From positions 1-64,000 of the forward strand of contig MGTY01000063.1 of the NCBI GenBank assembly GCA_001799695.1: a stretch of DNA of 64,000 nt. The letters are read 5' to 3'. The number at the start of each line of letters is the position of its first letter. The first letter of the stretch is position 1. The notes below the pieces were generated by a model, which saw only the letters and a program-made list of their open reading frames with translations, was not told the DNA's origin and made no database searches. The position numbers were made by a program, and so were the translations under genes. The stretch is from Elusimicrobia bacterium GWA2_69_24. Lineage in GTDB: Bacteria > Elusimicrobiota > Elusimicrobia > UBA1565. Shown here in pieces: positions 1 to 8,827 of the stretch.

Positions 1-14
1 CCCGGGGACGGACT

Positions 15-980
15 TCAATCCGAGAAGGCGGCCGGGGCCTGCTTGCAGAAGGAGGCGGCCTTGCGCCGGCAGGAGGACTTGCAGGTCATCTGATTGGGCG
101 GCCGGCCCGTCTCGGGAAAGCGGTCGCAGCTCCGCTCGCAGACCTCCTGGTTCTGGGAGAGGCAATCCTCTTGGCGGACCGGGACGGACGGCTCGGCCTT
201 GGCCTCGGGCGTACCTGCGGCGGGCTTGAGCACCTTGCCCTTCTTGCGCAGCTCGTCGCGCGCCTTGGTGGTGAACTTCCCCATGGGCAGATACCGGCCG
301 TCGCTGGTGAGCCCGCACTCCCCGCAGCTCAGCCTGCAGTACTCCTCGTCGCCCATTTCGGGGTTCTGGCAGGGGTTGGGCTTGCTGGCGCTCCGCTCTT
401 CCGCGATCTTCTCGATCCGGGCGATGGCGCTCGCATGTTTATCCGAGGCGAGCTCGCAGCGGCGCGAGTCGAACCGGTCGCCGATGGGGTCGCAGACCGG
501 GTCGGCGACGATCTTGGCCTGCACCGCCTTCTCGAACTGCAGCCGCCGCGCGAGGTTCTCCTCGTCCAGACAGCTGAAATCCTCTTCCCCGGTGTCGCGG
601 GTGCGGCCGCAGGACTTGGGCGGGGGATCTGCGGCCGGCGCCGCTACCGCCGGGGACGCGGCCGCCCCCCGCTTCCGGGAGCGGCGTTTGGGTCCGGTCG
701 GGGCGGGGGCGGAGGCGACGGCGGGAACGGCCAGCGGGAGCGCGGTCCCGGTCTCGGCGGCCGCCGTGGAACCGGCCTGGGGCGCCGAAGCCTCGCATTC
801 CTTGAGGCAGTTCGCGCAGACTTCCGGGTACTTCGCTTTGTTGCGGGAACTGCAGACCTTGCGGCAGGGCCGGCAGACCGCCTCGGCGGCTTCGCACACG
901 GCCCCGATCGAGACCAGCAAGCAGAGCGCCAGGAGCACCCTCATGAAGGAAAGGATGCCCGCATCGTGTTTCATTGTCAA
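15..980 (-). CDS. Cys-rich exported hypothetical protein
   Basis: No family recognised. The 321-residue product begins with an export signal: a short polar start, then a hydrophobic run from Met13 (MRVLLALCLLVSIGAVCEA). Cysteines are clustered just after the signal (CRPCRKVC, CANCLKEC), in the middle (CRLSCGECG) and at the C-terminus (CERSCDRF, CKSSCRRK). They look like disulfide or metal-binding knuckles separated by a Pro/Ala linker. I keep the first ATG because it overlaps the stop of the PPC-domain gene by 4 nt (ATGA), implying translational coupling; starting at Met13 (position 944) would give a more ordinary signal peptide. Role unknown, periplasmic or surface location inferred. Confidence 0.75.
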   Translation of the reverse strand: MTMKHDAGILSFMRVLLALCLLVSIGAVCEAAEAVCRPCRKVCSSRNKAKYPEVCANCLKECEASAPQAGSTAAAETGTALPLAVPAVASAPAPTGPKRRSRKRGAAASPAVAAPAADPPPKSCGRTRDTGEEDFSCLDEENLARRLQFEKAVQAKIVADPVCDPIGDRFDSRRCELASDKHASAIARIEKIAEERSASKPNPCQNPEMGDEEYCRLSCGECGLTSDGRYLPMGKFTTKARDELRKKGKVLKPAAGTPEAKAEPSVPVRQEDCLSQNQEVCERSCDRFPETGRPPNQMTCKSSCRRKAASFCKQAPAAFSD

Positions 981-1399
981 GGCAGGTCCAGGAGCTTGAG
1001 CCCGGTGTCCGGATCGGGCTTGCGGACCAGCGGCCAGGGGTAGGACTGGAAGGCCGCCTCCAGGGTCAAAGACACCCGGGCGCTGAAGAGATGCCCCGCC
1101 CGGGCCGCGCCGTCCGGACCCGAAAGAACGACATGCAGGTGCGGCATGGGCCTGCCCTCGGACTCGCTGAGACTGCCGGTGAGGCTGACCACCTCGTACT
1201 CGCCGCGGAGTTCGTGGCGCAGATAGGCCTTCCTGGCCAGGTCATAATAACCGATGACCGGGTCCGCCACCGCGCCGATGCCGGTCAGCGACCCGGAGAC
1301 GACGCCGGTCTCGCCGGCGAAGCGCAGTAGGGCCTCCAGGACGTCCTCCCCCCGCTCCAGCTTGAGGAAATAACGCGAATCGTCTTTCTTGAACCTCAT
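977..1399 (-). CDS. PPC/DUF296-domain protein
   Basis: The 140-residue protein matches the single-domain PPC (DUF296) family in length and layout. It has an N-terminal RYFLKLERGEDVLEAL strand-helix, a GxxxGSLTGIGAV core and the PHLHVVLSGPDG strand typical of the family. In plants the domain sits in AT-hook proteins; bacterial stand-alone members form trimers with no settled biochemical role, so I assign no reaction. It is the first gene of a two-gene operon with the Cys-rich exported protein. An extended -10 (TGG-TATACT) ends 10 nt before its ATG. Confidence 0.85.
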   Translation of the reverse strand: MRFKKDDSRYFLKLERGEDVLEALLRFAGETGVVSGSLTGIGAVADPVIGYYDLARKAYLRHELRGEYEVVSLTGSLSESEGRPMPHLHVVLSGPDGAARAGHLFSARVSLTLEAAFQSYPWPLVRKPDPDTGLKLLDLP

Positions 1400-1409
1400 A
1401 TCGACAACG

Positions 1410-1415
1410 AGTATA
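1410..1415 (-). promoter_or_regulatory. -10 box of the PPC-domain gene
   Basis: On the minus strand this reads TATACT and is preceded by TGG, an extended -10. Only 10 nt separate it from the ATG at 1399, so a start about 7 nt downstream would leave almost no leader. Confidence 0.6.
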
Positions 1416-1456
1416 CCAAAGCTCCCGAGCCGAGCTCTCCTGCGGCGGGGATATAC

Positions 1457-1462
1457 TATAAT
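1457..1462 (+). promoter_or_regulatory. -10 box of the SulP transporter gene
   Basis: A perfect TATAAT lies 8 nt before the TTG start at 1471, with no recognisable -35. The spacing predicts a leaderless transcript, which also supports the TTG as the real start because no Shine-Dalgarno could fit. Confidence 0.6.
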
Positions 1463-1470
1463 CCGTTGTC

Positions 1471-3678
1471 TTGAAGAGCCTGTCCGCCGAACATCTGTCT
1501 GAAGACGCGCTGGGCGGCCTGGCGGCGATGCTCGTGGCCCTGCCGCAGGCGATCGCTTTCGGCGTGGCGATCTACTCCCCCCTGGGAGCGGAAGGCGCGG
1601 CCGCGGGGGCCATCGCCGGCCTCATCGGAGCCGCGGCCATCGGCTTCACGGCCGCGATGTTCGGAGGCACGAACCGGCTCATCAGCGCGCCCTGCGCGCC
1701 GGCGGCGGCCGTCATGGCCACCCTCGGGATGGAACTCGCGGCCGGAGCCGCGCCGGGGGACCCGAACCGCATCGTGCTCCTCCTTACCCTTACGGCCCTG
1801 GCCGCCGGCGGGCTCCAGCTCGCCTTCGGGGCGCTGGGCGGGGGCCGTCTCATCAAGTACATCCCGTACCCGGTAGTCACGGGCTATCTGAGCGGGGTGG
1901 GGGTCCTTATCTTCCTGACCCAGCTCCCCAAACTCTTCGGCTGGCCGCAGGGGACGCCTCTGCTCGACGGCTTGCGCGACCCCGCGCTGCTGCGCGTCCC
2001 GTCGATCGTCGTGGGCCTCGCCGCGGTCCTGGCCATGGTATCCGCCCCCAAGCTCACGCGCAAGGTCCCGGCCCCCATCTTCGGGCTCCTCGGGGGGCTC
2101 TGCGCCTACGCGGCGCTGGCCGCCGCGTTCCCGGAGCTGCGCTCGCTCGACGGCAACGAACTGGTGGTGGGACCCCTGGGCGGCGGGGGCGGAGGGACGG
2201 GGCTGGAGCTCTCCCGGTGGAGCGCGTTCCCCCGCGTGGGCTGGGCGGACCTCCGCGCCGTCGTGGTGCCGGCGCTGACCTTGTCCGTGCTCCTGTCCAT
2301 GGACACGCTCAAGACCTGCGTGGTCCTCGACGCCCTGACGCGCTCCCGGCACGATTCCAACCAGGAGCTCATCGGCCAGGGCCTCGCCAACACGGCCTCC
2401 GCCCTGCTCGGGGGCGTCCCCGGGGCCGGGACCATGGGCGCGACCCTGGTCAACCTGCAGAGCGGCGGCAAGACCCGGCTCTCCGGGGTTCTGGAGGGCG
2501 GGTTCGCTCTCGCGGCCTTCTTCCTGCTGGGGCGGGTCATCGCCTGGGTCCCCATCGCCGCCCTGGCCGGGATCCTCATCGTGGTGGCCTGGCGCATGGT
2601 GGACCGCAACAGCTTCCGTCTGCTCCGCAACCGCTCCACGACCTTCGACTTCGCCGTGATGGCGAGCGTCGTCGGAGTGGCCATCGCCACCGACCTCATG
2701 ATCGCGGCCGGCGTGGGCCTGGCTTTGTCCATCCTCCTCTTCATCCGGGACCAGATCCGCGGCTCGGTCATCCGCCGCAAGGTCCTGGGCAGCCAGCTGT
2801 TCTCCAAGCAGCGGCGCCTGCCCGAAGCCGCGAAGGTCCTGGAGCGGGACGGCGGCAAGACCGTGGCCTGCGAACTGCAGGGCAGCCTCTTCTTCGGCAC
2901 CACGGACCAGCTCTTCTCCGAGCTGGAGTCCGACCTCAAGACCCGGCGCTTCGTGATCCTCGACCTGCGGCGGGTGCAGTCCGTGGACTTCACGGCCGCG
3001 CACATGCTCGAGCAGATCGAGGCCATGCTCGCGGCCCAGGGCGGCAAGCTCCTCCTCAGCAGCCTGCCCTCCACTTTGCCCAGCGGGCAGGACCTGAAAG
3101 CTTACTTCGACGAAATCGGCCTGGTCGCCCCCCAGAAAGGCGCCCGCGTCTTCGACACGATGGACGACGCCCTGGCCTGGGCCGAGGAGCGCATCCTGGA
3201 GGAAGCCGACTGCCCCGCCTGCTCCGAAGAGACGCCTCTCGCACAGGAGGAGATCGACCTCTTCCGGGAGCTCGAGCCCGACCTGCGCCAGGTCCTCGCC
3301 GACTGCCTGACGGAGCGTCCCCTCAAGTCCGGGGAGACGGCATTCCGGCGCGGGGACAAGGGCGACGAGCTCTTCGTCATCCGCCGCGGATCCGTGCGCA
3401 TCGTCCTCCCCCTGGAAGGGGGCCGCGCGCACCATCTCGCTACCTTCGGGCGCGGCGATTTCTTCGGGGAGATCGCCTTCATCGACCGGGGGGAACGCTC
3501 CGCCGACGCGGTGGCCGGCTCCGACACCGACCTCTTCATCCTGCCCCGGACCCGCTTCAACGAAACCGTGAAGGACTTCCCCACCCTCGGAATACGCATC
3601 TTCGCCCGCATCGCCCTGGTGCAGGGGGTCCGCCTGCGCAAAGCCGACCACGAGATCCAGATCCTGCAGGAATCCTAG
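1471..3678 (+). CDS. SulP-family anion transporter with STAS and cyclic-nucleotide-binding domains
   Basis: Inner-membrane SLC26/SulP transporter of 735 residues. The transport core (about 10-425) opens with the family start (LAAMLVALPQAIAFG) and has a later SMDTLKTCVVLDALTRSRHDSNQELIGQG-type segment (about 277-304). A STAS domain follows (about 465-575, with ILDLRRVQSVDFTAA), then an added cNMP-binding domain (about 600-735) with the GDELFVIRRGSVRI and FGRGDFFGEIAF signatures. Substrate is probably sulfate, bicarbonate or another small anion. The C-terminal sensor suggests gating by a cyclic nucleotide, although the GEIAF loop lacks the RTA triplet typical of tight cAMP binders. TTG start chosen from the upstream TATAAT. 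Confidence 0.92.
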   Translation: MKSLSAEHLSEDALGGLAAMLVALPQAIAFGVAIYSPLGAEGAAAGAIAGLIGAAAIGFTAAMFGGTNRLISAPCAPAAAVMATLGMELAAGAAPGDPNRIVLLLTLTALAAGGLQLAFGALGGGRLIKYIPYPVVTGYLSGVGVLIFLTQLPKLFGWPQGTPLLDGLRDPALLRVPSIVVGLAAVLAMVSAPKLTRKVPAPIFGLLGGLCAYAALAAAFPELRSLDGNELVVGPLGGGGGGTGLELSRWSAFPRVGWADLRAVVVPALTLSVLLSMDTLKTCVVLDALTRSRHDSNQELIGQGLANTASALLGGVPGAGTMGATLVNLQSGGKTRLSGVLEGGFALAAFFLLGRVIAWVPIAALAGILIVVAWRMVDRNSFRLLRNRSTTFDFAVMASVVGVAIATDLMIAAGVGLALSILLFIRDQIRGSVIRRKVLGSQLFSKQRRLPEAAKVLERDGGKTVACELQGSLFFGTTDQLFSELESDLKTRRFVILDLRRVQSVDFTAAHMLEQIEAMLAAQGGKLLLSSLPSTLPSGQDLKAYFDEIGLVAPQKGARVFDTMDDALAWAEERILEEADCPACSEETPLAQEEIDLFRELEPDLRQVLADCLTERPLKSGETAFRRGDKGDELFVIRRGSVRIVLPLEGGRAHHLATFGRGDFFGEIAFIDRGERSADAVAGSDTDLFILPRTRFNETVKDFPTLGIRIFARIALVQGVRLRKADHEIQILQES

Positions 3679-3698
3679 AGCCGGAATCGTTTTTTGAC

Positions 3699-3704
3699 TA
3701 TAAT
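3699..3704 (+). promoter_or_regulatory. -10 box of the nfn operon
   Basis: TATAAT inside TTTTTTGACTATAATG, 60 nt before the ATG at 3765. In contrast to most promoters in this window it leaves a leader, and the leader carries a purine-rich GGAAGGA Shine-Dalgarno at 3750-3756. Confidence 0.5.
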
Positions 3705-3764
3705 GTGAAGCGCCTTTGCGGCCGGCGTTCCCGGGCCGCCACCTCACATGGAAGGACGGTCCGC

Positions 3765-4610
3765 ATGTTCCAGGTTCTGAGCAACGATACGCTCGCCGCG
3801 CAGGTACATCGCCTGGTCGTGGAGGCCCCGCGCGTGGCGCGGGCCCGGCTGCCGGGCCAGTTCGTCATCGTCCGGCTCCGGGAAGGCGCCGAGCGCATCC
3901 CCCTCACCATCGCGGACGCGGACGCCCAACGCGGCACCATCACCCTCATCATCCAGGCCGTGGGCGAGAGCACGCGGGACATCGTGGCCGTCCCGGCCGG
4001 CGGCTCCATCCAGAACGTGGCCGGCCCCCTGGGAAAAGCCACCCACATCCAGTCCTGGGGCCGGGTGGCCTGCGTGGGCGGCGGGGTCGGGACCGCCGTG
4101 CTCTACCCCCTGGCCAGGGCCCTGGCCGACGCCGGCAACGAGGTGACCACGCTCATCGGCGGACGCAGCGCCTCCTTCGTCATCCTGCGCGACGAGCTCG
4201 CCGCCTTCTCCAAGGAAGTCCTGGTGACCACCGAGGACGGCTCCCTGGGCACGAAGGGCTTCGTCACCGCGGTTCTCGACGCCCTCATCGCCGACCCGGC
4301 CCGGCGGCCCGCCGCGGTCTTCGCGGTAGGACCGCTCCCGATGATGGCGGCCGTGGCCGAACGGACCAAGCCCCACGGGATCCAGACCATCGTCTCCCTC
4401 AACCCCATCATGGTGGATGGGACGGGCATGTGCGGCGGCTGCCGGGTCACCGTCGGAGGCAAGAGCCGGTTCGCCTGCGTGGACGGCCCGGAGTTCGACG
4501 GCCATCAGGTCGACTACCAGGAGCTCATGGCGCGACTGAAGACCTACGGCGAGCACTCCTGCCGCCTCGAGGCCGCGATCCGTGAACAGGAGAAGGAGGC
4601 CGCGCGATGA
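3765..4610 (+). CDS. nfnA: NfnA-type FAD/NAD-binding ferredoxin-NADP reductase subunit
   Basis: The 281-residue protein belongs to the dihydroorotate-dehydrogenase electron-transfer-like flavoprotein family, which includes NfnA/SudB. Visible features are an FAD-binding beta-barrel start (PGQFVIVRL, ERIPLTIAD), an NAD-binding core (ACVGGGVGTAVLYPLARAL), and a C-terminal [2Fe-2S] site (GTGMCGGCRVTVGGKSRFAC). Together with the overlapping downstream gene it should form an NADH-dependent reduced-ferredoxin:NADP+ oxidoreductase that balances ferredoxin, NADH and NADPH pools. Start at the ATG behind GGAAGGA; the frame is open further upstream, but only across the transporter gene. Confidence 0.9.
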   Translation: MFQVLSNDTLAAQVHRLVVEAPRVARARLPGQFVIVRLREGAERIPLTIADADAQRGTITLIIQAVGESTRDIVAVPAGGSIQNVAGPLGKATHIQSWGRVACVGGGVGTAVLYPLARALADAGNEVTTLIGGRSASFVILRDELAAFSKEVLVTTEDGSLGTKGFVTAVLDALIADPARRPAAVFAVGPLPMMAAVAERTKPHGIQTIVSLNPIMVDGTGMCGGCRVTVGGKSRFACVDGPEFDGHQVDYQELMARLKTYGEHSCRLEAAIREQEKEAAR

Positions 4611-6046
4611 CTCCCGGCAAGCCCACGCTGACGCCCAAGGAACGGATGGCCATCTCCCGGGTCAAGATGCGCGAGCAGGACGCCGGAGCCCGGGCCCGGA
4701 ACTTCAAGGAAGTGAACCAGGGGCTCGACGAATACGCCGCCATGGAGGAAGCCAAGCGCTGCCTCGACTGCAAGAAGCGCCCCTGCGTGGCCGGCTGTCC
4801 CGTGGGTGTGCGCATCCCTGAGTTCATCGTCAAGATCGCCGAAGGCGACCTGGCCGGCGCCGCGGCGATCATGCGCGAGGACAACGCCCTCCCCGCCACG
4901 ACCGGCCGCGTCTGCCCCCAGGAGAAGCAGTGCGAGGAGCTCTGCATCCGGGCCCTGAAGGGCGAACCCGTGGCGGTGGGCTGGCTGGAGCGCTTCATCG
5001 CCGACTGGGCCGCCGCGCACTCGGCCCCCCCCGCCCCTCCCGCCGTCAGGACCGGCCGCAAGGTCTGCGTCGTGGGCAGCGGCCCCGGCGGCCTGACCGC
5101 CGCGGGCGAGCTGGCCCGCCTGGGACATGACGTCACGATCTTCGAAGCCCTGCACGCCCCCGGGGGCGTCCTGCGCTACGGAATACCCGAGTTCCGCCTG
5201 CCCAAGGCCATCGTGGACGCCGAGATCGCCAACCTTGAGGCGCTGGGCGTCAAGATCGAGTGCGACGTCGTGGTGGGCAAGACCGTCACCGTGCCCGAGC
5301 TCCTCAAGGAGTTCGAGGCCTGCTTCGTCGCCAACGGCGCGGGGCTCCCCGTGTTCATGAAGGTCCCCGGGGAGAACCTCAAGGGCGTCTACTCGGCCAA
5401 CGAGTACCTGACCCGGGTGAACCTCATGGGCGCCTACCGCCCCGACGCGCTCACCCCCATCGCCAAGGGCCCGGTCGCCGTGGTGTTCGGCGGCGGCAAC
5501 ACGGCCATGGACGGGGTGCGTACGGCCAAACGCCTGGGCAGCTCCCGGGCCATACTCGCCTATCGCCGCAGCCGGGCCGAGATGCCCGCGCGCGTCGAGG
5601 AGGTCGCGCACTCCGAGCAGGAAGGGGTGGAGCTGATGTTCCTGGTCGCCCCCCTCGAGCTCCTGGGCGACGAACGCGGCTGGGTCCGGGCCGTCCGCCT
5701 GGAGCGCATGGAGCTGGGGGAACCGGACGCTTCCGGCCGGCGCCGGCCCGTGCCGGTCAAGGGAAGCGAATTCGAGCTCCCCTGCGACATCGCGATCGTG
5801 GCCGTGGGCACGAGCGCCAACCCGCTCTTGACCGCCACCTGCCCAGATCTCAAGCTCAACAAATGGGGCAACATCGAGATCGACGCGGACGGGATGACCA
5901 GCATCCCGGGAGTGTTCGCGGGAGGCGACATCGTGCGCGGCGGGGCCACGGTGATCCTGGCCATGGGCGACGGCAAGAACGCGGCCGGAGCCATCGACCG
6001 CTACCTCAAGACGGCCCCGCCCCGCGATGAGCCTGGGAGACCTTAA
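4607..6046 (+). CDS. nfnB: NfnB / GltD-like FeS flavoprotein, NADPH-dependent
   Basis: The 479-residue partner of NfnA, overlapping it by ATGA. The N-terminal FeS region has cysteines in CLDCKKRPCVAGCPVGV (about 45-63) and CPQEKQCEELC. The FAD-binding Rossmann motif is VVGSGPGGLTAAGELARLG (about 150) and the NADPH-binding one VVFGGGNTAMDGVRTAKRLG (about 290). The length is that of the glutamate-synthase small-subunit family. No large glutamate synthase subunit is adjacent and NfnA is fused into the operon, so the bifurcating transhydrogenase role is the better reading than glutamate synthesis. Confidence 0.9.
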   Translation: MTPGKPTLTPKERMAISRVKMREQDAGARARNFKEVNQGLDEYAAMEEAKRCLDCKKRPCVAGCPVGVRIPEFIVKIAEGDLAGAAAIMREDNALPATTGRVCPQEKQCEELCIRALKGEPVAVGWLERFIADWAAAHSAPPAPPAVRTGRKVCVVGSGPGGLTAAGELARLGHDVTIFEALHAPGGVLRYGIPEFRLPKAIVDAEIANLEALGVKIECDVVVGKTVTVPELLKEFEACFVANGAGLPVFMKVPGENLKGVYSANEYLTRVNLMGAYRPDALTPIAKGPVAVVFGGGNTAMDGVRTAKRLGSSRAILAYRRSRAEMPARVEEVAHSEQEGVELMFLVAPLELLGDERGWVRAVRLERMELGEPDASGRRRPVPVKGSEFELPCDIAIVAVGTSANPLLTATCPDLKLNKWGNIEIDADGMTSIPGVFAGGDIVRGGATVILAMGDGKNAAGAIDRYLKTAPPRDEPGRP

Positions 6047-6284
6047 GGACGCGCGGCTGATCTACGCCAAAGGCTTCCTCTTCCTGACCGGGGCCCTCCT
6101 GGCCTCGGGGCTCATCCTCCTCGAGCACCCGTCCTGGCGCCTGGCCGCCCTGCTGGGCCTCGCCGTCTGGTGCGCGTGCCGCTTCTACTACTTCGCCTTC
6201 TACGTCATCGAGCATTACGTCGACGGCGAGCACCGCTTCTCCGGCCTGTGGGATTTCGCGCGGTATCTGACGCGGAGATCCTGA
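6027..6284 (+). CDS. Small two-helix membrane protein in the nfn operon
   Basis: 85 residues with two hydrophobic helices (AKGFLFLTGALLASGLILL and LAALLGLAVWCACRFYYFAFYV), separated by a short Pro/Trp turn, and a basic C-terminus. It overlaps the end of nfnB by 20 nt, so it is probably co-transcribed. Could anchor or accompany the reductase at the membrane, but no family is recognised. Ends 7 nt before the convergent prepilin-like gene. Confidence 0.7.
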   Translation: MSLGDLKDARLIYAKGFLFLTGALLASGLILLEHPSWRLAALLGLAVWCACRFYYFAFYVIEHYVDGEHRFSGLWDFARYLTRRS

Positions 6285-6290
6285 CCCGCC

Positions 6291-7514
6291 TCATCTCCCC
6301 AGCGCCGCCCTGAGCCGCGGGATGGGACAGGTGAGGGTCAGATAGGCGATGATGACGTAGGCGCACGCCGTGAAGACGTAGCTGCGCCAGGGCCCTCCGT
6401 AGACCCCGTTCAAGACCAGTCCCAAGGTGAGGGCGGCCAGAGGCAGGACCCGGGTCAGCGCGAAGCGCAGGTCGATGAGGCGCGCCACGTGGATGACCAG
6501 CAGCGGCAGGGAGGAGACCGCGGCCAAGGCCATGGCCGCCCGGGTCTCCAGGTCGCCGTGGTAGCCGAGGACGGCGAAGTTCACGAAGAACAGGCAATAG
6601 GTCGAAGCCAGCAGCAGGAAGGACCACAGGTCGAAGTGGTCCAGACGGCCCGGCGCTATCCTCTCGTTCATGTACCAGAAGCCGGCGCCGAACAGCAGCA
6701 CCGCCAGGCCGACGAACTTGAAGAGGAGGGAGACCCTCCCCATGGGACCCGGGGCCTGGGGGATGTCCACGATGATGTCCCGGTCCGAGACCAGGTTCCG
6801 CGAGTTCCAGGAGACGCGTTGCCCTTGGACCGCGGTGGGACGCAGGGCGTATTCCGGGATCGCTTCGGCGGACAGCCCTTCGAGGTCCAGCGTCACGTCG
6901 AGGGCCCGGGTCCGGCGCGAGGGCGGCAGGCGCTGGATGAACCGGTCTCGGCCGTAGGCCGTGAACGACACCTCCGCCTCCCGCGCCGCCCCCGGCGACA
7001 GCGTCCCGACCCAGTGGATGCCGCTCTTGTCGTACACCACCCCGACGGCCTCCTCCCGGCGCCGGTCCGCCAGGAAATAGAGGAAGACGTCCCGGGCTTC
7101 GGTCGTTCCCTCAGGGAAGGGGAAATAGAGGCGCACGGGCTCGGCCGCGCCGCCCTGAGGCGGCAGGACGAAACGGCCCTGGAACGCGGCCTCGAAGCGC
7201 GGATAGACCTCCATCCCATAGCGGTCGTGCCTGGCGCTCAGGCGCATCTGTATCCGCGCCGAGTCGAAGTCGGGCTCGCGGCCGCCCGGCTGCGCCTGCG
7301 CCGCAGGCCGCCCTCCCTCGACCCGCGCCGCCGCCGCGGCGCGTTCCGACTCGGCCAGCGCCGCGGCCTCGCGGGCCGCGCGGTTCGCTCCCTGGATGAG
7401 CCTGGCCGCCGTCGGGATCGCGACGGCCGCCAACACCCCCATGATCGCCACGACCACCATGAGCTCGATCAAGGTGAACCCCCGCCCGGAACCCGCGCCC
7501 TTTGGAATCTTCAT
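6291..7514 (-). CDS. Prepilin-type N-terminus fused to a polytopic membrane protein
   Basis: 407 residues with an unusual architecture. The N-terminus is a textbook type IV prepilin signal: GRG|FTLIELMVVVAIMGVLAAVAIP with Glu at mature position 5, followed by the usual Ala-rich helix. Instead of a small pilin head there is a roughly 190-residue soluble, beta-rich domain and then about six membrane helices (from VSLLFKFVGLAVLLFGAGF to the C-terminus). The soluble domain plus helices recall the layout of the CreD inner-membrane family, but I cannot confirm homology. A purine-rich GGAGAGGGGG precedes the ATG. Monocistronic. Confidence 0.8.
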   Translation of the reverse strand: MKIPKGAGSGRGFTLIELMVVVAIMGVLAAVAIPTAARLIQGANRAAREAAALAESERAAAAARVEGGRPAAQAQPGGREPDFDSARIQMRLSARHDRYGMEVYPRFEAAFQGRFVLPPQGGAAEPVRLYFPFPEGTTEARDVFLYFLADRRREEAVGVVYDKSGIHWVGTLSPGAAREAEVSFTAYGRDRFIQRLPPSRRTRALDVTLDLEGLSAEAIPEYALRPTAVQGQRVSWNSRNLVSDRDIIVDIPQAPGPMGRVSLLFKFVGLAVLLFGAGFWYMNERIAPGRLDHFDLWSFLLLASTYCLFFVNFAVLGYHGDLETRAAMALAAVSSLPLLVIHVARLIDLRFALTRVLPLAALTLGLVLNGVYGGPWRSYVFTACAYVIIAYLTLTCPIPRLRAALGR

Positions 7515-7587
7515 GGCCTATCCCCCTCTCCGCCTCCGACCTCGATAGTCTAGGGCGCTCCAGGCGCGGACGCCACCAAACGCTGGG

Positions 7588-8814
7588 TTAATTCTCGGGA
7601 AGGAGGGGCAGGCGCAGCAGGGCCGTAGCGCCCCGGCCGGGGCCGGGGCTTTCGAGGGAGAATCCGCCCCCGTGCTTCTGGACTATCCAGCGGACGATGC
7701 CCAGGCCGAGGCCGAACCCTCGCGCATCCGGCTGGGACTCCGGGTCCGCATCGGACAGGTCCGCGCGGCCGGCTCCCTCCATCCCGCGGCCCGTGTCCCG
7801 GATGAAGACGCAGGCCATGCCGCCGGAGCGCGCCTGGCGGACCGAGAGCATCCCCCCGGAAGGCATGGCCTGGATCGCATTCATGAAAAGGTTGGTGAAG
7901 GCCTGGACCAGATGGCGCTCGCTGCCCAGGACGCGCGTCGTCGGGTCCAGGTCCGGCTCAAGGCGGATGTCGCGCTCCTCCAAGCGGCCGCGCATGGCCG
8001 CCAGGACCTTCTCGATCGGCGCGCTCAAAGACAGAGGCTCCAGCGCTATGTCGACGGGCCGGGTGAATTCCAGGAAGTTGTCCAGTATCTGCGAGGCGCG
8101 CTCCGCCTCTCCCGCGATCACGACCAGCTCCGCCTCCACGTCCTCTCCCCGGCGCAGCATGCCGCGCAGGTTCTCCACGCTCAACAGGATGGTCCCTAGG
8201 GGAGTCTTCACCTCGTGCAGGATGCCCCGGAGGGCCCGCCCCACGAGGGAAAGGCGCTCCAGCCATGCGATGCGGAGCTCGTAGGGCTCGGCGATACTGC
8301 GTTCGATCTGCTGCGCGTAGGCGGCCATGAAGACGCTGAAAAGAGCGATGCCGGCCAGCAGAGCCAGCTTCATCAGGCGGCCGGGGTCCGCCGCGGCGGC
8401 CGCGCCCGGCTGAGAGGCTCCCGTGTACACGGCGCAGACCACCCCCGCCAGGAGGATGCTGAAGACGGGTTCGCGCAGCAAGGTCGAGCTCAGGATGACC
8501 AGGAAGAACGCGATGAAGAGCCCCATGGAATCCCCGGGAAGGGCGTAAGCGGCGGAGGCGGCGAAGCCGACGTCGAGGAGGAACGACCACCGGGCGGCCG
8601 CCCGGGTCCAGCCGACGCGCCGCTCCAGCCCGTAGAGCGCCAGGGCGCATGCCGCATACGCAGGGAAGACGCCCCGGATCCAATCCCAGGCCTTCCCGGC
8701 CTCGGGAGCGTACATGGCGGCGAGCAGGAGGTTCCCGAGCAGGATGGCGCGGAAGAAGAGCAGGTACCTCGTCGAACCGGAGCCGCCGGCGGATCCAGCG
8801 CTGATTCCAGCCAC
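7588..8814 (-). CDS. Membrane sensor histidine kinase
   Basis: 408 residues. About six membrane helices in the first 170 residues form an integral sensor with no periplasmic domain. The kinase core follows: H-box LHEVKTPLGTI with phosphoacceptor His200, N-box NLFMNAIQAMPSGG, G1 DTGRGM and G2 GFGLGLGIVRWIVQKHGG. It starts with GTG and is transcribed divergently from an OmpR-type regulator 25 nt away, the obvious cognate partner. Signal unknown; a membrane-embedded sensor suggests a lipid, redox or membrane-state cue. Confidence 0.9.
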   Translation of the reverse strand: MAGISAGSAGGSGSTRYLLFFRAILLGNLLLAAMYAPEAGKAWDWIRGVFPAYAACALALYGLERRVGWTRAAARWSFLLDVGFAASAAYALPGDSMGLFIAFFLVILSSTLLREPVFSILLAGVVCAVYTGASQPGAAAAADPGRLMKLALLAGIALFSVFMAAYAQQIERSIAEPYELRIAWLERLSLVGRALRGILHEVKTPLGTILLSVENLRGMLRRGEDVEAELVVIAGEAERASQILDNFLEFTRPVDIALEPLSLSAPIEKVLAAMRGRLEERDIRLEPDLDPTTRVLGSERHLVQAFTNLFMNAIQAMPSGGMLSVRQARSGGMACVFIRDTGRGMEGAGRADLSDADPESQPDARGFGLGLGIVRWIVQKHGGGFSLESPGPGRGATALLRLPLLPEN

Positions 8815-8821
8815 GGTCCTT

Positions 8822-8827
8822 TATATA
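8822..8827 (-). promoter_or_regulatory. -10 box of the histidine kinase gene
   Basis: TATATA on the minus strand, 7 nt from the GTG at 8814. It overlaps the -10 of the divergent response-regulator gene almost base for base, so the two promoters must compete for polymerase. Confidence 0.45.

Noticed and set aside
1456..3747. 763-codon open frame antisense to the transporter gene
   Set aside because: Composition is Glu/Gly/Arg/Gln-rich shadow coding at high GC; the sense frame has clear SulP, STAS and cNMP domains.
4607..6046. Glutamate synthase small subunit for ammonia assimilation
   Set aside because: No large subunit nearby and an NfnA-type partner is directly coupled, so the Nfn reading is better.
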